Positions 9,644 to 20,495 of a DNA stretch of 64,000 nt are shown one piece after another. The notes below the pieces were generated by a model that worked only from the letters and a program-made list of their open reading frames with translations, did not search any database and was not told the origin of the DNA. The DNA comes from Candidatus Methylopumilus universalis (GTDB taxonomy: Bacteria; Pseudomonadota; Gammaproteobacteria; Burkholderiales; Methylophilaceae), in assembly GCF_006365315.1 (NCBI RefSeq), contig NZ_CP040968.1:186001-250000 (forward strand), given 5' to 3'. The translations under genes were made by a program, and so were the position numbers. The stretch's first letter is position 1; every line of letters starts with the position of its first letter.

Positions 9644-10096
9644 TTAGTTTTTACCTGTACTTCCAAAGCCGCCCTCACCTCTTTCTGTCTCAGGAAATTC
9701 GGCTACAAGGTTAAATTTAGCCTGGATAACCGGCACGATGACTAGTTGTGCGATACGCTCCATAGGGTTGAGTAGAAAGGCGTTCTCGCCACGATTCCAG
9801 CAAGAAACTAGCAATTGACCTTGGTAGTCTGAGTCTATTAAGCCTACCAAATTACCTAAAACGATACCATGTTTATGCCCTAAGCCCGACCTAGGAAGGA
9901 TAAGCGCTGCATAAGCAGGATCCTTAATAAATATTGAAATACCAGTGGGTATAAGAAATGTTTCACCTGGATTAATCGTTTGTATATGCTCGGTACATGC
10001 TCTTAAATCAAGACCTGCTGAACCCGGCGATGCATAATTAGGCAGCATTTCTTCGATTCGCTTATCCAAAATTTTAAAATCAATTATTAGGCTCAT
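9644..10096 (-). CDS. dut: dUTP diphosphatase
   Basis: 150 residues. The trimeric dUTPase motifs appear in order: [44 protein letters not shown] and the C-terminal P-loop-like [10 protein letters not shown]. It hydrolyses dUTP to dUMP and pyrophosphate, keeping uracil out of DNA and feeding thymidylate synthesis. It starts 1 nt after the coaBC stop, a conserved coaBC-dut pair. Confidence 0.98.
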   Translation of the reverse strand: MSLIIDFKILDKRIEEMLPNYASPGSAGLDLRACTEHIQTINPGETFLIPTGISIFIKDPAYAALILPRSGLGHKHGIVLGNLVGLIDSDYQGQLLVSCWNRGENAFLLNPMERIAQLVIVPVIQAKFNLVAEFPETERGEGGFGSTGKN

Positions 10097-10097
10097 T

Positions 10098-11279
10098 TTA
10101 TTTGTCCGAATTTATGCGATGGGCTATTTCTTTTAAGATAACTTTTGCTGCAACTATTTTATTTGATTTTGGCACATCAATAACATCGTTTTTACTAATT
10201 ATGGAAACTTTAGTATCTTGTAAGCCCATAGATTCATGAATTAAATTTGCCACAATTAAATCCAAATTTTTCGTCTTTAGTTTCTTTTGTGCATTTTCAA
10301 TAAGATTTTCACTTTCTGCAGCAAAGCCTACTTTAAAGATTTTATTTTTAGATAACCCCACTTCTTTCAGAATGTCTATTGTAGGCTTGAGTTGAAGTGT
10401 CATATCTAAATTATTTTTTTTCAATTTCCCATTAAATATTTCTTTAGGTGTGTAATCAGAAACGGCTGCAACACTTATAAAAATATCTTGGTCATTGATA
10501 TGCTGAAGGACAGCTTTATGCATCGAATGCGCATCTCTCGCATCAATCACATTTATATTTTCTGAAAAATCTTGATTGCCTGACGTGATTACAGTGACTG
10601 ATGCGCCCATAGATTCTGCAGTATTGGCGATTGCAGAGCCCATATTGCCAGAGCTAAGATTTGTAATAGCTCTTACGTCATCTATCATTTCAATTGTGCC
10701 ACCAGACGTTATTAATATTTTTTTGTTTTTGAGGATTTTAGGCGTGAGATGATTTTGAATTGATCTGAACAATTCTTCAGTATCTATCATTCTTCCAAGC
10801 CCTATATCACCGCAAGCCTGAGCCCCTGAATCGGGACCAAAAAATAACACACCATCTTTTTTTAATTGTGAAACATTACGTTGGGTAGCTTCATTGGTCC
10901 ACATACGAATATTCATGGCAGGAGCAACGGCAATCGGACAAGCTCTTGCTAAGCACAAAGACGATAAAAGGTCATCAGCAAAACCATGCGTTAATTTGGC
11001 TAAGAAATTAGCGCTGGCAGGTGCAATAAGAATGAGATCGTAATCTCTTGATAGCTCTATATGAGACATCCCATTATTAGCATTACTTTTCCATAAACTT
11101 GTTAAAACTTCTTTGCCAGAAAGAGCCTGAAATGTAAGAGGTGTTATGAAATGACTCGCAGATTCAGTCATCACAATTTGAACATCGAAATCATTTTTAA
11201 CAAGAAGACGAGTTAATTCAGCTGCTTTATATGCAGCTATACCCCCTGTAACGCCGATGATTATTTTATTAGATGCCAA
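10098..11279 (-). CDS. coaBC: Bifunctional phosphopantothenoylcysteine decarboxylase/synthetase
   Basis: 393 residues. The CoaC flavin domain (about 1-180) has [11 protein letters not shown], catalytic H73, PAMNIRMW at 120-127 and C156 in [13 protein letters not shown]. The CoaB domain (about 184-393) has [22 protein letters not shown] and [12 protein letters not shown]. The enzyme makes 4'-phosphopantetheine on the way to coenzyme A. It is divergent from the CstA gene across 139 nt. Confidence 0.98.
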   Translation of the reverse strand: MASNKIIIGVTGGIAAYKAAELTRLLVKNDFDVQIVMTESASHFITPLTFQALSGKEVLTSLWKSNANNGMSHIELSRDYDLILIAPASANFLAKLTHGFADDLLSSLCLARACPIAVAPAMNIRMWTNEATQRNVSQLKKDGVLFFGPDSGAQACGDIGLGRMIDTEELFRSIQNHLTPKILKNKKILITSGGTIEMIDDVRAITNLSSGNMGSAIANTAESMGASVTVITSGNQDFSENINVIDARDAHSMHKAVLQHINDQDIFISVAAVSDYTPKEIFNGKLKKNNLDMTLQLKPTIDILKEVGLSKNKIFKVGFAAESENLIENAQKKLKTKNLDLIVANLIHESMGLQDTKVSIISKNDVIDVPKSNKIVAAKVILKEIAHRINSDK

Positions 11280-11418
11280 GATAAGATTTACGCAGTCGAG
11301 ATGAATTTAGTTATTTTAATTTTTATTAATTGCATATAATTAATAGATTGAATGGGAAGTCAGTATATCAAAGATATATAAGGCAATAAATTAATTTAGA
11401 TATCAGATTGGATACATT

Positions 11419-13419
11419 GTGATTAAAAAATATTTTAAAAATATAGTTTGGATTCTTCTTGCTTTATTGGGGGCTTTAGCATTTTCAACAATTGCACTTA
11501 GCCGCAATGAGAGTATCAACGCCGTTTGGTTTATTACGGCTGCTGTATGCATATACATGATTGCTTATAGATTCTACGCAAGCTGGATTGCAGCAAAAGT
11601 TCTAGTCATTGACGAGCATAGAAAAACACCAGCTCTAAGACTGCAAAATGACAAAGACTTTATTCCTACAGATAAGTGGATTGTATTCGGCCACCATTTT
11701 GCTGCGATTGCTGGACCAGGTCCTTTGGTTGGTCCTACGTTAGCAGCCCAGTTTGGTTATCTTCCTGGCATGTTATGGATTTTAATAGGTGCTGTATTAG
11801 GAGGTGCTGTTCAAGATATGACCACATTATTTTTTTCGACGAGACGCAACGGAAAAAGTTTAGGACAAATGGCAAGGGATGAGATTGGTGTAATTGGTGG
11901 AACTGCTTCATTGATTGGCACATTTTTAATCATGGTTATTTTGATTGCTGTTTTAGGGTTGGTAGTTGTAAATGCTATGAAGCATAGCCCTTGGGCAACG
12001 TCGACAGTTGCCGCAACAATACCTATCGCAATTTTTATTGGGATTTATTTAAGGTCTATCAGGACAGGTAGAGTCCTTGAGGCCTCATTAATTGGATTCG
12101 GATTATTACTTTTGGCCGTTTTTGCTGGAGGATTAATTGACCATTCCCAGACGCTACGAACTTATTTTGATCATGATAGTTTGACGTTGGCATGGGCTAT
12201 TATTTTTTACGGCTTTGCAGCAGCAGTGCTTCCAGTTTGGCTTTTGCTAGCGCCAAGAGACTATCTATCGACATTTGTAAAATTAGGTACAGTGATTGTT
12301 TTAGCGGTTGCGATTATAACCCTGCAACCAGAAATAAAAATGCCAGCCCTGACCCAGTTTACAGACGGTACAGGCCCTATTTTTGGTGGCAGTCTATTTC
12401 CTTTTGTTTTTATTACCATCGCGTGTGGATCAATTTCTGGATTCCACTCTTTAATAGCTTCAGGCACAACACCTAAACTATTGGACAATGAAAAATATAT
12501 TCCAATGATTGGATATGGCGCGATGCTTTTAGAATCTTTCGTAGCTATTATGGCCTTAATAGCAGCAACAGTATTGGAACCAGGCATCTTTTTTGCAATT
12601 AATAGCCCTGTGGGAGTTGTTGGATCAGAAGCTGTCGATGCCATTCAAAAAATAAACTCATGGGGATTTAAAGTGACAGTTGAGGAAATGGAATTGCTTG
12701 CAAAAAATATGGGTGAAACATCACTTTTTGCTAGAACAGGCGGAGCCCCTTCATTAGCCGTGGGTATGGCAAATATATTTGGCAAGGCATTTGGTACAAA
12801 CTTATTAGCGATGTGGTATCACTTTGCCATCATGTTTGAGGCAATATTTATTCTCACTACATTAGATGCAGGCACTCGTGTTGGAAGATTTATGTTACAG
12901 GATATGATTGGCAACATTTACCCGAAGTTTGGTCAAACTTCATGGATGCCATCAATTATTTTAAGTAGTGCAATCGTTGTAAGCTGTTGGGGGTATTTTT
13001 TATACATTGGCGTGATAGATCCTAATGGCGGTGTAAATATTCTGTGGCCTTTATTTGGTATTGCGAATCAAATGTTGGCAGCGATTGCATTATCTGTAGG
13101 CACTGGCATTCTTATTAAATCGAACAAATTAAAATACGCTTGGGTCACTGGACTACCTTTAATTTGGTTAATTATTGTGACCACTACTGCTGCTTATCAG
13201 AAAATATTTAGTCAAGATATTAGAGTTGGATTTCTAGCAGCAGCTAGAAATCTGACAGATAAAATAAATACAGGGCTCATCGAGGACAGTAAAATTTCCA
13301 TTACTCATCAGCTAATTTTTAATCAAAAACTAGATGCTTTTATTACTCTCTTCTTGCTTATTATTTTGTGGACAGTAGTGATTGATATGTTAAGAATCTC
13401 ATTTTTCAAAAAGAATTAA
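11419..13419 (+). CDS. cstA: CstA-family carbon starvation / pyruvate-type transporter
   Basis: 666 residues with many hydrophobic segments. The CstA hallmarks are HHFAAIAGPGPLVGPTLAAQFGYLPG near residues 92-117, GGAVQDMTTLFFSTRR, CGSISGFHSLIASGTTPK, and the DAGTRVGRFMLQDMIG motif. E. coli members import pyruvate or peptides; the substrate here is not evident. The start is GTG, after a weak GGATAC site. A small YbdD-like gene follows after 6 nt. The upstream gap holds a TATAAT at 11335-11340 that may be a -10 box. Confidence 0.93.
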   Translation: MIKKYFKNIVWILLALLGALAFSTIALSRNESINAVWFITAAVCIYMIAYRFYASWIAAKVLVIDEHRKTPALRLQNDKDFIPTDKWIVFGHHFAAIAGPGPLVGPTLAAQFGYLPGMLWILIGAVLGGAVQDMTTLFFSTRRNGKSLGQMARDEIGVIGGTASLIGTFLIMVILIAVLGLVVVNAMKHSPWATSTVAATIPIAIFIGIYLRSIRTGRVLEASLIGFGLLLLAVFAGGLIDHSQTLRTYFDHDSLTLAWAIIFYGFAAAVLPVWLLLAPRDYLSTFVKLGTVIVLAVAIITLQPEIKMPALTQFTDGTGPIFGGSLFPFVFITIACGSISGFHSLIASGTTPKLLDNEKYIPMIGYGAMLLESFVAIMALIAATVLEPGIFFAINSPVGVVGSEAVDAIQKINSWGFKVTVEEMELLAKNMGETSLFARTGGAPSLAVGMANIFGKAFGTNLLAMWYHFAIMFEAIFILTTLDAGTRVGRFMLQDMIGNIYPKFGQTSWMPSIILSSAIVVSCWGYFLYIGVIDPNGGVNILWPLFGIANQMLAAIALSVGTGILIKSNKLKYAWVTGLPLIWLIIVTTTAAYQKIFSQDIRVGFLAAARNLTDKINTGLIEDSKISITHQLIFNQKLDAFITLFLLIILWTVVIDMLRISFFKKN

Positions 13420-13425
13420 TAAGCC

Positions 13426-13605
13426 ATGCTAAGAGCAATTAAATTAATGTATGCATTTTTACGCAGATTATCAGGAGATGATCTCTATGATCTTTATTTA
13501 TTGAATCATAAGCGGTGTTTAAAAAAACATAAGCTCATGAGTAAAAAGAATTTTTATCAAGCAACGCTTGATAAAAAATGGAGTGGTATAAAACGTTGTT
13601 GTTAG
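13426..13605 (+). CDS. YbdD/YjiX-like small protein (DUF466)
   Basis: A 59-residue gene read directly from the sequence. It begins MLRAIKLMYAFLRRLSGDDLYD and ends KKWSGIKRCC. The terminal double cysteine and the placement straight after cstA match the YbdD/YjiX family, small proteins that accompany CstA and BtsT transporters. It is 6 nt downstream of cstA, so co-transcribed. Its stop overlaps the lgt stop on the other strand by 4 nt (TTAG). Its biochemical role in the family is not settled. Confidence 0.85.
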   Translation: MLRAIKLMYAFLRRLSGDDLYDLYLLNHKRCLKKHKLMSKKNFYQATLDKKWSGIKRCC

Positions 13606-14369
13606 CTTTTTTTAAACAAATAAATGCCAGCAATGAGCATTGGAATAGACAGCCACTGACCCATTGAAAGATTAAGGAATAGCAGCCCTAGGAAATGATC
13701 AGGCTCTCTTGTAAATTCAATTAAAAATCTAAAAGTTCCATACAGTATCAAAAAAACAGCAGATATCTGACCCGTTTCCCTTTTTTGTTTTGAATACAAC
13801 CAAAGCGCTATCAATAGAATAAAACCTTCAAAAAAGCTTTCGTAAAGTTGAGAAGGGTGTCTTGGCATACTGTCCACATTAGGAAAGATCATGCCTAAGA
13901 AAAATTGTGTGGGTCTTCCCCATAGTTCTGCATTAATAAAATTTCCAATTCGACCAAATACAAGCCCAAGAGGAACTAAAGGCGCAATGAAATCTAAAAC
14001 TGATAGCAAAGATACTTTATATTTTTTAGCCAAAAGTATCATGGCAATAACTACACCTAAAAATCCCCCATGGAATGACATGCCACCTTTCCATAATGCA
14101 ATGATCTCGGTCGGATCTTGAACATAGTATTGCAGTTGATAAAATAAGATATAACCTAATCGACCGCCTGCAATAACGCCAATAGCACCATAAAAAAAAG
14201 CATCATCCAACATTTTTTCATTCCAGGATAACCATGGACGCGTTCTGATTTGAACTTTACCTAATTGAAGAAATCCCACAAAAGCCAAAAGATACATAAT
14301 TCCGTACCAATGAATTTGAAACGGTCCAAGATTAACTGCTACAGGGTCTATTTGGGGATGAATAAGCAT
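13602..14369 (-). CDS. lgt: Prolipoprotein diacylglyceryl transferase
   Basis: 255 residues with about seven membrane segments. Lgt motifs include the N-terminal PQIDPVAVNLGPFQIHWYGIMY, GGRLGYILFY, WKGGMSFHGGFLG and the signature GRIGNFINAELWGRP. It transfers diacylglyceryl from phosphatidylglycerol to the lipobox cysteine of lipoproteins in the inner membrane. Divergent from ilvD across 63 nt. Confidence 0.98.
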   Translation of the reverse strand: MLIHPQIDPVAVNLGPFQIHWYGIMYLLAFVGFLQLGKVQIRTRPWLSWNEKMLDDAFFYGAIGVIAGGRLGYILFYQLQYYVQDPTEIIALWKGGMSFHGGFLGVVIAMILLAKKYKVSLLSVLDFIAPLVPLGLVFGRIGNFINAELWGRPTQFFLGMIFPNVDSMPRHPSQLYESFFEGFILLIALWLYSKQKRETGQISAVFLILYGTFRFLIEFTREPDHFLGLLFLNLSMGQWLSIPMLIAGIYLFKKS

Positions 14370-14432
14370 AAGTTTATTGTCATTATAAGTTAAAATAATT
14401 GTTTAAATTGATTGTAATTTTAAGAGGTCATT

Positions 14433-16286
14433 ATGCCCGTATATCGCTCTAAAACGACTACTCATGGCAGGAATCAAGCTGGTGCCCGCGCACTCTGGCG
14501 TGCCACAGGCATGAAGGATGGTGATTTTACAAAGCCAATTATTGCAGTTTGTAATTCATTTACACAATTTGTTCCAGGGCATGTTCATTTAAAAGATATA
14601 GGACAGCTTGTAGCAAGAGAAATTGAAAAACATGGCGGTGTTGCAAAAGAGTTTAATACCATCGCAGTAGATGATGGGATAGCTATGGGGCATGACGGAA
14701 TGTTATACAGCCTTCCAAGCCGAGATCTAATTGCGGATAGCGTCGAGTATATGGTTAATGCTCACTGTGCAGATGCCATTGTTTGTATATCTAATTGCGA
14801 TAAGATAACGCCCGGTATGCTTATGGCAGCCCTAAGAATTAATATTCCCGTAGTCTTTGTTTCAGGTGGCCCTATGGAAGCGGGTAAGGTCAATTGGAAT
14901 AATGAAATCAAAAAATTAGATTTAGTGGATGCAATTGTTGCTGGCGCCGACCCGAAAGTATCTGATAAAAATTCTGATGAAATCGAACGGTCAGCATGTC
15001 CAACATGCGGTTCTTGTTCAGGCATGTTTACAGCAAATTCAATGAACTGTTTAACCGAAGCCTTAGGATTAAGTCTGCCCGGAAATGGAAGTACTCTAGC
15101 TACGCATGCAGCTAGAAAAAAATTATTTCAAGAGGCTGGAAGAGTTATTGTTGATTTAGCGAAGCGATATTACGAAGGTGAAGATGAAAGTGCATTACCT
15201 AGAAATATTGCAAGTTTTAAAGCTTTTGAAAATGCAATGACTTTAGATGTGTCTATGGGAGGCTCAACAAATACGGTTCTTCATTTGCTTGCGGCAGCCC
15301 ACGAGGCTAAAGTAAATTTCACGATGAAAGATATAGATCGCATTTCAAGAAAAGTGCCTTGCTTAGCAAAAGTAGCGCCTGCCACAGATAAGTTTCATAT
15401 GGAAGATGTTCATAGAGCAGGGGGTGTGATGGGTATTTTAGGAGAACTTGACCGTGCAACTCTAATTCATAGAGATGTTCCAACTGTCCATTCAAAAAGT
15501 TTAGGCGAAGCAATAGACCATTGGGATATTGTGACGACCAAAAATGAAGAAGTTAAAAACTTTTATCGTGCAGCTCCAGGAGGCATACCCACTACAATCG
15601 CATTTAGTCAAAGTATGCTCTACCCAACCTTAGATGATGATAGAACTGCTGGTTGTATTAGAAATAAGGAAAATGCTTATAGCCAAGATGGCGGACTAGC
15701 AGTTTTGTTTGGAAATATTGCACGTAATGGCTGCATTGTTAAAACAGCAGGTGTTGATGAGGGGATTTTAAAATTCAAAGGACGCGCGCGTATTTTTGAA
15801 TCACAAGATGAGGCTGTAGAAGCTATTTTGGTGGGTAAGATTATTGCAGGTGATGTTGTTGTCATCACATATGAAGGGCCAAGAGGCGGGCCTGGTATGC
15901 AAGAAATGCTCTATCCAACTGCCTATCTAAAATCGAAAGACCTCGGAAAGGTTTGTGCTCTTTTAACTGATGGTAGATTTTCTGGTGGAACTTCAGGGCT
16001 GAGTATTGGACATGTATCACCTGAGGCTGCTGAGCAAGGCGAGATCGCATTAATTGAAGAGAATGATCATATTGAAATCGACATCCCAAATCGAACAATT
16101 AATTTAATGATTGATGATGCAACTCTGATTCAAAGAAAAAATAAGATGAATGCCAAGGGCAAGAATGCTTGGAAACCTAAACCAAGAACAAGAAAAGTTT
16201 CTCAAGCATTAAGAGCTTACGCATTGATGACCACAAGCGCAGATAAAGGTGCTATTCGTGACATTTCAAAGTTAGAGGAAATTTAA
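14433..16286 (+). CDS. ilvD: Dihydroxy-acid dehydratase
   Basis: 617 residues, collinear with E. coli IlvD from [20 protein letters not shown] to the end. Iron-sulfur cysteines C122 ([11 protein letters not shown]) and C195 ([12 protein letters not shown]) are present. It dehydrates 2,3-dihydroxy-isovalerate and -methylvalerate in valine and isoleucine synthesis. GAGG precedes the ATG. The mutarotase-like gene starts 8 nt downstream. Confidence 0.99.
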   Translation: MPVYRSKTTTHGRNQAGARALWRATGMKDGDFTKPIIAVCNSFTQFVPGHVHLKDIGQLVAREIEKHGGVAKEFNTIAVDDGIAMGHDGMLYSLPSRDLIADSVEYMVNAHCADAIVCISNCDKITPGMLMAALRINIPVVFVSGGPMEAGKVNWNNEIKKLDLVDAIVAGADPKVSDKNSDEIERSACPTCGSCSGMFTANSMNCLTEALGLSLPGNGSTLATHAARKKLFQEAGRVIVDLAKRYYEGEDESALPRNIASFKAFENAMTLDVSMGGSTNTVLHLLAAAHEAKVNFTMKDIDRISRKVPCLAKVAPATDKFHMEDVHRAGGVMGILGELDRATLIHRDVPTVHSKSLGEAIDHWDIVTTKNEEVKNFYRAAPGGIPTTIAFSQSMLYPTLDDDRTAGCIRNKENAYSQDGGLAVLFGNIARNGCIVKTAGVDEGILKFKGRARIFESQDEAVEAILVGKIIAGDVVVITYEGPRGGPGMQEMLYPTAYLKSKDLGKVCALLTDGRFSGGTSGLSIGHVSPEAAEQGEIALIEENDHIEIDIPNRTINLMIDDATLIQRKNKMNAKGKNAWKPKPRTRKVSQALRAYALMTTSADKGAIRDISKLEEI

Positions 16287-16294
16287 TTTTTAAA

Positions 16295-17194
16295 ATGATA
16301 AGTGAAAAAAATATATCAGCAGCTCAAAGTTACAAAATTACACAAAATGAAATTGGTTTAAAATTTATTACGATTGATAATGAGCTTGCTTCAGCAAAGA
16401 TTGCGCTTCAAGGTGCTCACATTATGCAATGGAAGCCACATGATGTAAAAAATGAAGTGCTCTGGCTTTCAAGCAACGCGAGATTTATGCATGGAAGATC
16501 TATTCGGGGCGGCGTGCCTATTTGTTGGCCATGGTTTGGCGCCCATCCTACAGACGGAAGTTTTTGTCCGCATGGATTTGCTAGAGTTATTCCATGGCGC
16601 ATTAATGAGATTATTGATTTGGAGAGTGGGGCAACTAAAGTGACACTTGTTATGCTTCCTACCCCCGAAGTGAATAGACAGCTTTCATATCAATTTAATT
16701 TAGAATTCTCTATCACGATTGGTAGTTCAATCCACCTTGATCTTAAAACAACAAATTTATCTGAACAACCTTTCTTAATTGGTGAGGGATATCACACTTA
16801 TTTTGAGATAAGTGATATTGAAAATATTGAAGTGACTGGATTGGAAAATAAAATCTATTCAGACAAAGCTAGGGGGTATAAAAAATTCACTCAAGAAGAT
16901 CAAATTAAATTTGATGCTGAATTCGATAGAGTTTATTTAAATACAAAAGATACATGTGTGATTCATGACCAAGGGTTTAGTCGGAAAATTACCGTACAAA
17001 AACAGAACAGTGAATCAACAGTTATTTGGACTCCGTGGGATAAAAAAGTTAAAACTATGGTTGATATGGGCACTGAACATGAATGGAAAAAAATGATCTG
17101 TGTGGAAACTGTTAATGCACTGGAAAATAGCGTTATGGTCTATCCAAATCAGTCTCATAACCTAATAGCCGAGTATTTAGTTCAGGAATATTAA
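16295..17194 (+). CDS. D-hexose-6-phosphate mutarotase-like protein (aldose 1-epimerase superfamily)
   Basis: 299 residues. Motifs of the YeaD branch are visible: ALQGAHIMQWKP, WLSSNARFMHGRSIRGGVPICWPWFG, HGFARVIPWR, the catalytic-type GEGYHTYFEISD, and a late VWTPWDKK. The family interconverts anomers of hexose-6-phosphates; the exact substrate here is not shown by the sequence. It lies in the ilvD transcription unit, with no obvious functional link. Confidence 0.9.
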   Translation: MISEKNISAAQSYKITQNEIGLKFITIDNELASAKIALQGAHIMQWKPHDVKNEVLWLSSNARFMHGRSIRGGVPICWPWFGAHPTDGSFCPHGFARVIPWRINEIIDLESGATKVTLVMLPTPEVNRQLSYQFNLEFSITIGSSIHLDLKTTNLSEQPFLIGEGYHTYFEISDIENIEVTGLENKIYSDKARGYKKFTQEDQIKFDAEFDRVYLNTKDTCVIHDQGFSRKITVQKQNSESTVIWTPWDKKVKTMVDMGTEHEWKKMICVETVNALENSVMVYPNQSHNLIAEYLVQEY

Positions 17195-17282
17195 GAGTCT
17201 AATTTTGTTTAAATTGCTTTTAATTTGAATAAGATTAGGAGTATCATAACAATCGCAAAATCAATTTAAGGGTGGAAATAAT

Positions 17283-17603
17283 ATGAAATCAGTAATTTTA
17301 GGTATTGCAATGATCGGTGCGTTCTTAGTAAATCAAGCTCAAGCCGCAGATGCTAAAGCTGCTGAAGCATTGGCTCAAAAAAGCGGATGTTTAGCTTGTC
17401 ATGGTGTAGAGAAGAAAGTTCTTGGACCATCTTACAAGGATGTCGCAGCTAAATATAAGAGCGACAAAGGTGCTGAAGCGAAATTAGTAGCTAAAGTAAA
17501 AGCTGGTGGTAGTGGTGTTTGGGGTCCGGTTCCAATGCCGCCTCATCCTCAAGTTAAAGATGAAGATATTAAAACGATCGTACAATGGGTTTTATCGCTT
17601 TAA
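17283..17603 (+). CDS. Periplasmic class I cytochrome c (c551/c552-like)
   Basis: 106 residues. A signal peptide ends near residue 22 (NQAQAA/DA). The single heme site is CLACH at 36-40, with M85 in VWGPVPMPPH as likely axial ligand, the arrangement of cytochrome c551. Mature size is about 84 residues. It is a soluble electron carrier, plausibly feeding the oxidase encoded later in the window. It follows an 88-nt gap and AAGGGTGG, and ends at its own terminator, so it is likely monocistronic. Confidence 0.95.
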   Translation: MKSVILGIAMIGAFLVNQAQAADAKAAEALAQKSGCLACHGVEKKVLGPSYKDVAAKYKSDKGAEAKLVAKVKAGGSGVWGPVPMPPHPQVKDEDIKTIVQWVLSL

Positions 17604-17622
17604 TCAAGTTTTAAACTTAAAT

Positions 17623-17648
17623 AAAAAACCGGCTTAGGCCGGTTTTTT
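17623..17648. terminator. Bidirectional terminator between the cytochrome c and permease genes
   Basis: CCGGC (17629-17633) and GCCGG (17638-17642) with flanking AAAAAA and TTTTTT extend to an 11-bp stem with a TTAG loop. The permease stop codon at 17634 lies inside the hairpin. Confidence 0.88.
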
Positions 17649-19049
17649 ATTTAAGTGACTATGTTTTATTGAATAAGTAAAGTAAAAAACAATCCCAATA
17701 AACACCCAAATCAAAAATCTTCTCCAAGTTTCATGGGGCAAGAAAAACATTAAGGCGCCACATGAAAAGATTCCCAAGAGTGGAATAAGGGGATGCCATT
17801 TATTCTTGAAAGTTGCTTTATTATTTTTGTGAAGTTTACGTATAAAAATGACTCCCAGAGAAACAATCACAAAAGCAGCTAATGTTCCAATATTAACAAT
17901 TTCAGCTAAAGTGCCCAGCGGTATAAAACCAGCAATTAATGAGATGATCAGCCCGCAAAAAACAATAACTTTCACAGGGGTGTTGGTATTTTTATTTACC
18001 TCAGATAAAGCATGAGGAAGCAATCCATCTCTACTCATTGCGAAGATAATTCTTGTTAAGGCGTAGTAAAGAACAAGCATTACAGTTGTGAGCCCGGCAA
18101 TAACACCAGTAGCGACAACTGCAGAGGCCCATTGAAAGCCTATTTTTTGGAGCGCATAAGCCACAGGCGAAGATACATTAAGTTCTTGATATGGAACAAC
18201 GCCTGTAAGTAATAATGAAACAATAATGTAAATCACAGTACAAAAAGCAAGTGAACCAATAATGCCTTTGGGCAGATCCCTTTGTGGATTGATTGCTTCT
18301 TCAGCGGCAGTTGAAACTGCATCAAAACCAACGTACGCAAAAAATACCAATGAAGCGCCAGCGAGAACACCAACGGTTTTTCCATCAGGTAATGTCGAAA
18401 ACCATCCATAAGGCATAAAGGGATGCCAGTTAGCTGGATTTACATTAAAGATAGCAACTGAAATAAATAATGTGATGGTTAGAAGTTTAATAAAAACCAT
18501 CGCAGCATTAAATTTAGCACTTTGCTTTGCGCCGACAATAAGTAAGGACATCATGATTAATATAATGACCATTGCAGGAAGATTGACTAAACCTCCCAAT
18601 GAAGGGGCTTTTGATAATGACTCCGGAAGACCAAGACCCATAGCGGTCAGAGCATTATTAAAATAGCCAGACCAGCCATTTGCAACTGCAGCAATAGACA
18701 TTCCGTATTCCATTAGCAGAATCCACCCCATAATCCATGCAAAGAATTCACCAAAGGCAACATAACTATAGCCATATGCACTTCCACAGCCACCAATCGA
18801 AGATGAAAGTTCTGCATAAGCTAAAGCTGCAAAAGCACAAGCAAAGCCCGATACTATAAAAGATAAAATGACTGCAGGGCCAGCTTGGTTAGCGGCCGCA
18901 ATACCGGTTAAAACAAAAATACCGGTGCCAATGATGCATCCTATACCAAGTAATGTAAGGTCTAGCGCACTCAAACATTTTTTTAAATGCGCTGGATGCT
19001 TATGGTTAATATTTTTTTTTCTAAGAATTTTTTTAAATAGATTATTCAT
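17634..19049 (-). CDS. APC-family amino acid permease
   Basis: 471 residues with about 12 hydrophobic segments. The APC signature is clear: [30 protein letters not shown] in the first helix, then [24 protein letters not shown]. The central [28 protein letters not shown] motif is typical of the cationic amino acid transporter branch, but the substrate cannot be fixed. The start overlaps the hemF 3' end by 8 nt, so they are co-transcribed. Confidence 0.93.
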   Translation of the reverse strand: MNNLFKKILRKKNINHKHPAHLKKCLSALDLTLLGIGCIIGTGIFVLTGIAAANQAGPAVILSFIVSGFACAFAALAYAELSSSIGGCGSAYGYSYVAFGEFFAWIMGWILLMEYGMSIAAVANGWSGYFNNALTAMGLGLPESLSKAPSLGGLVNLPAMVIILIMMSLLIVGAKQSAKFNAAMVFIKLLTITLFISVAIFNVNPANWHPFMPYGWFSTLPDGKTVGVLAGASLVFFAYVGFDAVSTAAEEAINPQRDLPKGIIGSLAFCTVIYIIVSLLLTGVVPYQELNVSSPVAYALQKIGFQWASAVVATGVIAGLTTVMLVLYYALTRIIFAMSRDGLLPHALSEVNKNTNTPVKVIVFCGLIISLIAGFIPLGTLAEIVNIGTLAAFVIVSLGVIFIRKLHKNNKATFKNKWHPLIPLLGIFSCGALMFFLPHETWRRFLIWVFIGIVFYFTYSIKHSHLNKKPA

Positions 19050-19950
19050 GATTCAGCCAATCTTTATTCGTTAAAAAATATGTATATAATTTTTCTTCTT
19101 TACTGCCTGGATCTGGTTTCCAATCATATTTCCATTGAACCATTGGTGGCATTGACATTAAAATTGATTCAGTTCTACCGTTAGATTGCAAACCAAACAA
19201 AGTGCCACGATCAAATATTAAATTGAATTCTACATAACGACCGCGTCGATATAACTGGAATTCTCTTTCTTTCTCAGTGTACTGAATATCTTTTCTTCTT
19301 TGCAGAATGGGCAGATAAGCGTTTAAAAAAACATCACCCACCGATTTATTCAAACTAAAAGACTTATCAAGACCTAAGCGATTAAAATCATCATAGAAAA
19401 TACCGCCAATCCCTCTAGGCTCTTTGCGATGCTTTAGATAGAAGTATTCATCACAATTCTTTTTAAATTCCAAATAAAAGTTTCTATCATATGAATCGAG
19501 CATAGTTTTAAGTGTCTGATGAAAATGAATTGCATCTTCGTCGAAGCCGTAATAGGGAGTGAGATCCATACCACCGCCAAACCACCATATATCTTCATAG
19601 CCTTCTTTTTTTGCAATAAAAAATCTAACATTCATATGCACTGTCGGCGCATATGGATTTTTAGGGTGAAAGACTAGCGATAACCCCATAGCCTCCCATT
19701 TTCTATCTGCCGCCTCTGGATGACTAGCGCTTGCCGATCTGGGCAACTTGTCACCTAAGACATGTGAGAATCCAACGCCAGCTCTTTCAAATACGTTACC
19801 ATTTTCTAAGAGACAAGAAGTTCCACCGCCACCTTCTTTTCTTTGCCATGAGTCATTAATAAAATTTTTTCCATCAACAATCTGAATTGTTTCGACAATC
19901 TTAGTTTGAAGGTTATTAAAGTACTCAAAAACTACATTTGAATTAATCAT
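19042..19950 (-). CDS. hemF: Oxygen-dependent coproporphyrinogen III oxidase
   Basis: 302 residues. HemF signatures: [78 protein letters not shown] and [33 protein letters not shown]. It oxidatively decarboxylates coproporphyrinogen III to protoporphyrinogen IX using O2, which indicates aerobic heme synthesis. It starts 1 nt after tsaC. Confidence 0.99.
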   Translation of the reverse strand: MINSNVVFEYFNNLQTKIVETIQIVDGKNFINDSWQRKEGGGGTSCLLENGNVFERAGVGFSHVLGDKLPRSASASHPEAADRKWEAMGLSLVFHPKNPYAPTVHMNVRFFIAKKEGYEDIWWFGGGMDLTPYYGFDEDAIHFHQTLKTMLDSYDRNFYLEFKKNCDEYFYLKHRKEPRGIGGIFYDDFNRLGLDKSFSLNKSVGDVFLNAYLPILQRRKDIQYTEKEREFQLYRRGRYVEFNLIFDRGTLFGLQSNGRTESILMSMPPMVQWKYDWKPDPGSKEEKLYTYFLTNKDWLNHE

Positions 19951-19951
19951 A

Positions 19952-20494
19952 TTATTTTCTAATTATTCTTTTACTAAAAAAATCTTGGATCGTTGTAGGT
20001 TTTTTTTCACTACCAATATTTCCTTTAATGATCTTTACTTTATCTCCATATAAATTTTTACATGCCCTAAGAGTTTTGATGGATTGTTTATGGCTTAAAT
20101 TAGCACTTGTTGAGGTGATTGGAAAGTTGATTGAATTTAATAAATTCAAAGTGCTTTTAATTTTAGGAAGTCTTATAGCAATGTTTTGACTGCTACCCCT
20201 TAACCATAAAGGGCAATAATTAGACGCAGGGACTAACCAAGTATGAGGCCCAGGCCATTTATCCATCATTTCTTTTTTTTGTTTCTCTGACAGATCTCGC
20301 ATATATGCACGCAAATGATTTATCTTGGAGCTAATTAAAATAAAACCTTTTGACCGGGCTCTTTTTTTTAAACATATAATTTTTTCTACCGCATATTTAT
20401 TTTTTGGATCACAACCCAATCCATAACACGACTCAGTAGGGTAGGCTATAACGCCACCTTGTTTTAGATATCGGATTAAGCGTTGATTAGCCAA
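19952..20494 (-). CDS. tsaC: Threonylcarbamoyl-AMP synthase (TsaC/YrdC)
   Basis: 180 residues, the short YrdC-only form. Motifs: [20 protein letters not shown] near the N-terminus, [25 protein letters not shown] and [14 protein letters not shown]. It makes threonylcarbamoyl-AMP for tRNA t6A37. Its pathway partner tsaB is elsewhere in the window (45385). It lies 1 nt from purD in a minus-strand operon. Confidence 0.96.
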   Translation of the reverse strand: MANQRLIRYLKQGGVIAYPTESCYGLGCDPKNKYAVEKIICLKKRARSKGFILISSKINHLRAYMRDLSEKQKKEMMDKWPGPHTWLVPASNYCPLWLRGSSQNIAIRLPKIKSTLNLLNSINFPITSTSANLSHKQSIKTLRACKNLYGDKVKIIKGNIGSEKKPTTIQDFFSKRIIRK

Positions 20495-20495
20495 T

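Noticed and set aside
12261-12644. Minus-strand 127-codon open frame inside cstA
   Set aside because: It is opposite a well-conserved transporter with no start signal and no recognisable motif.
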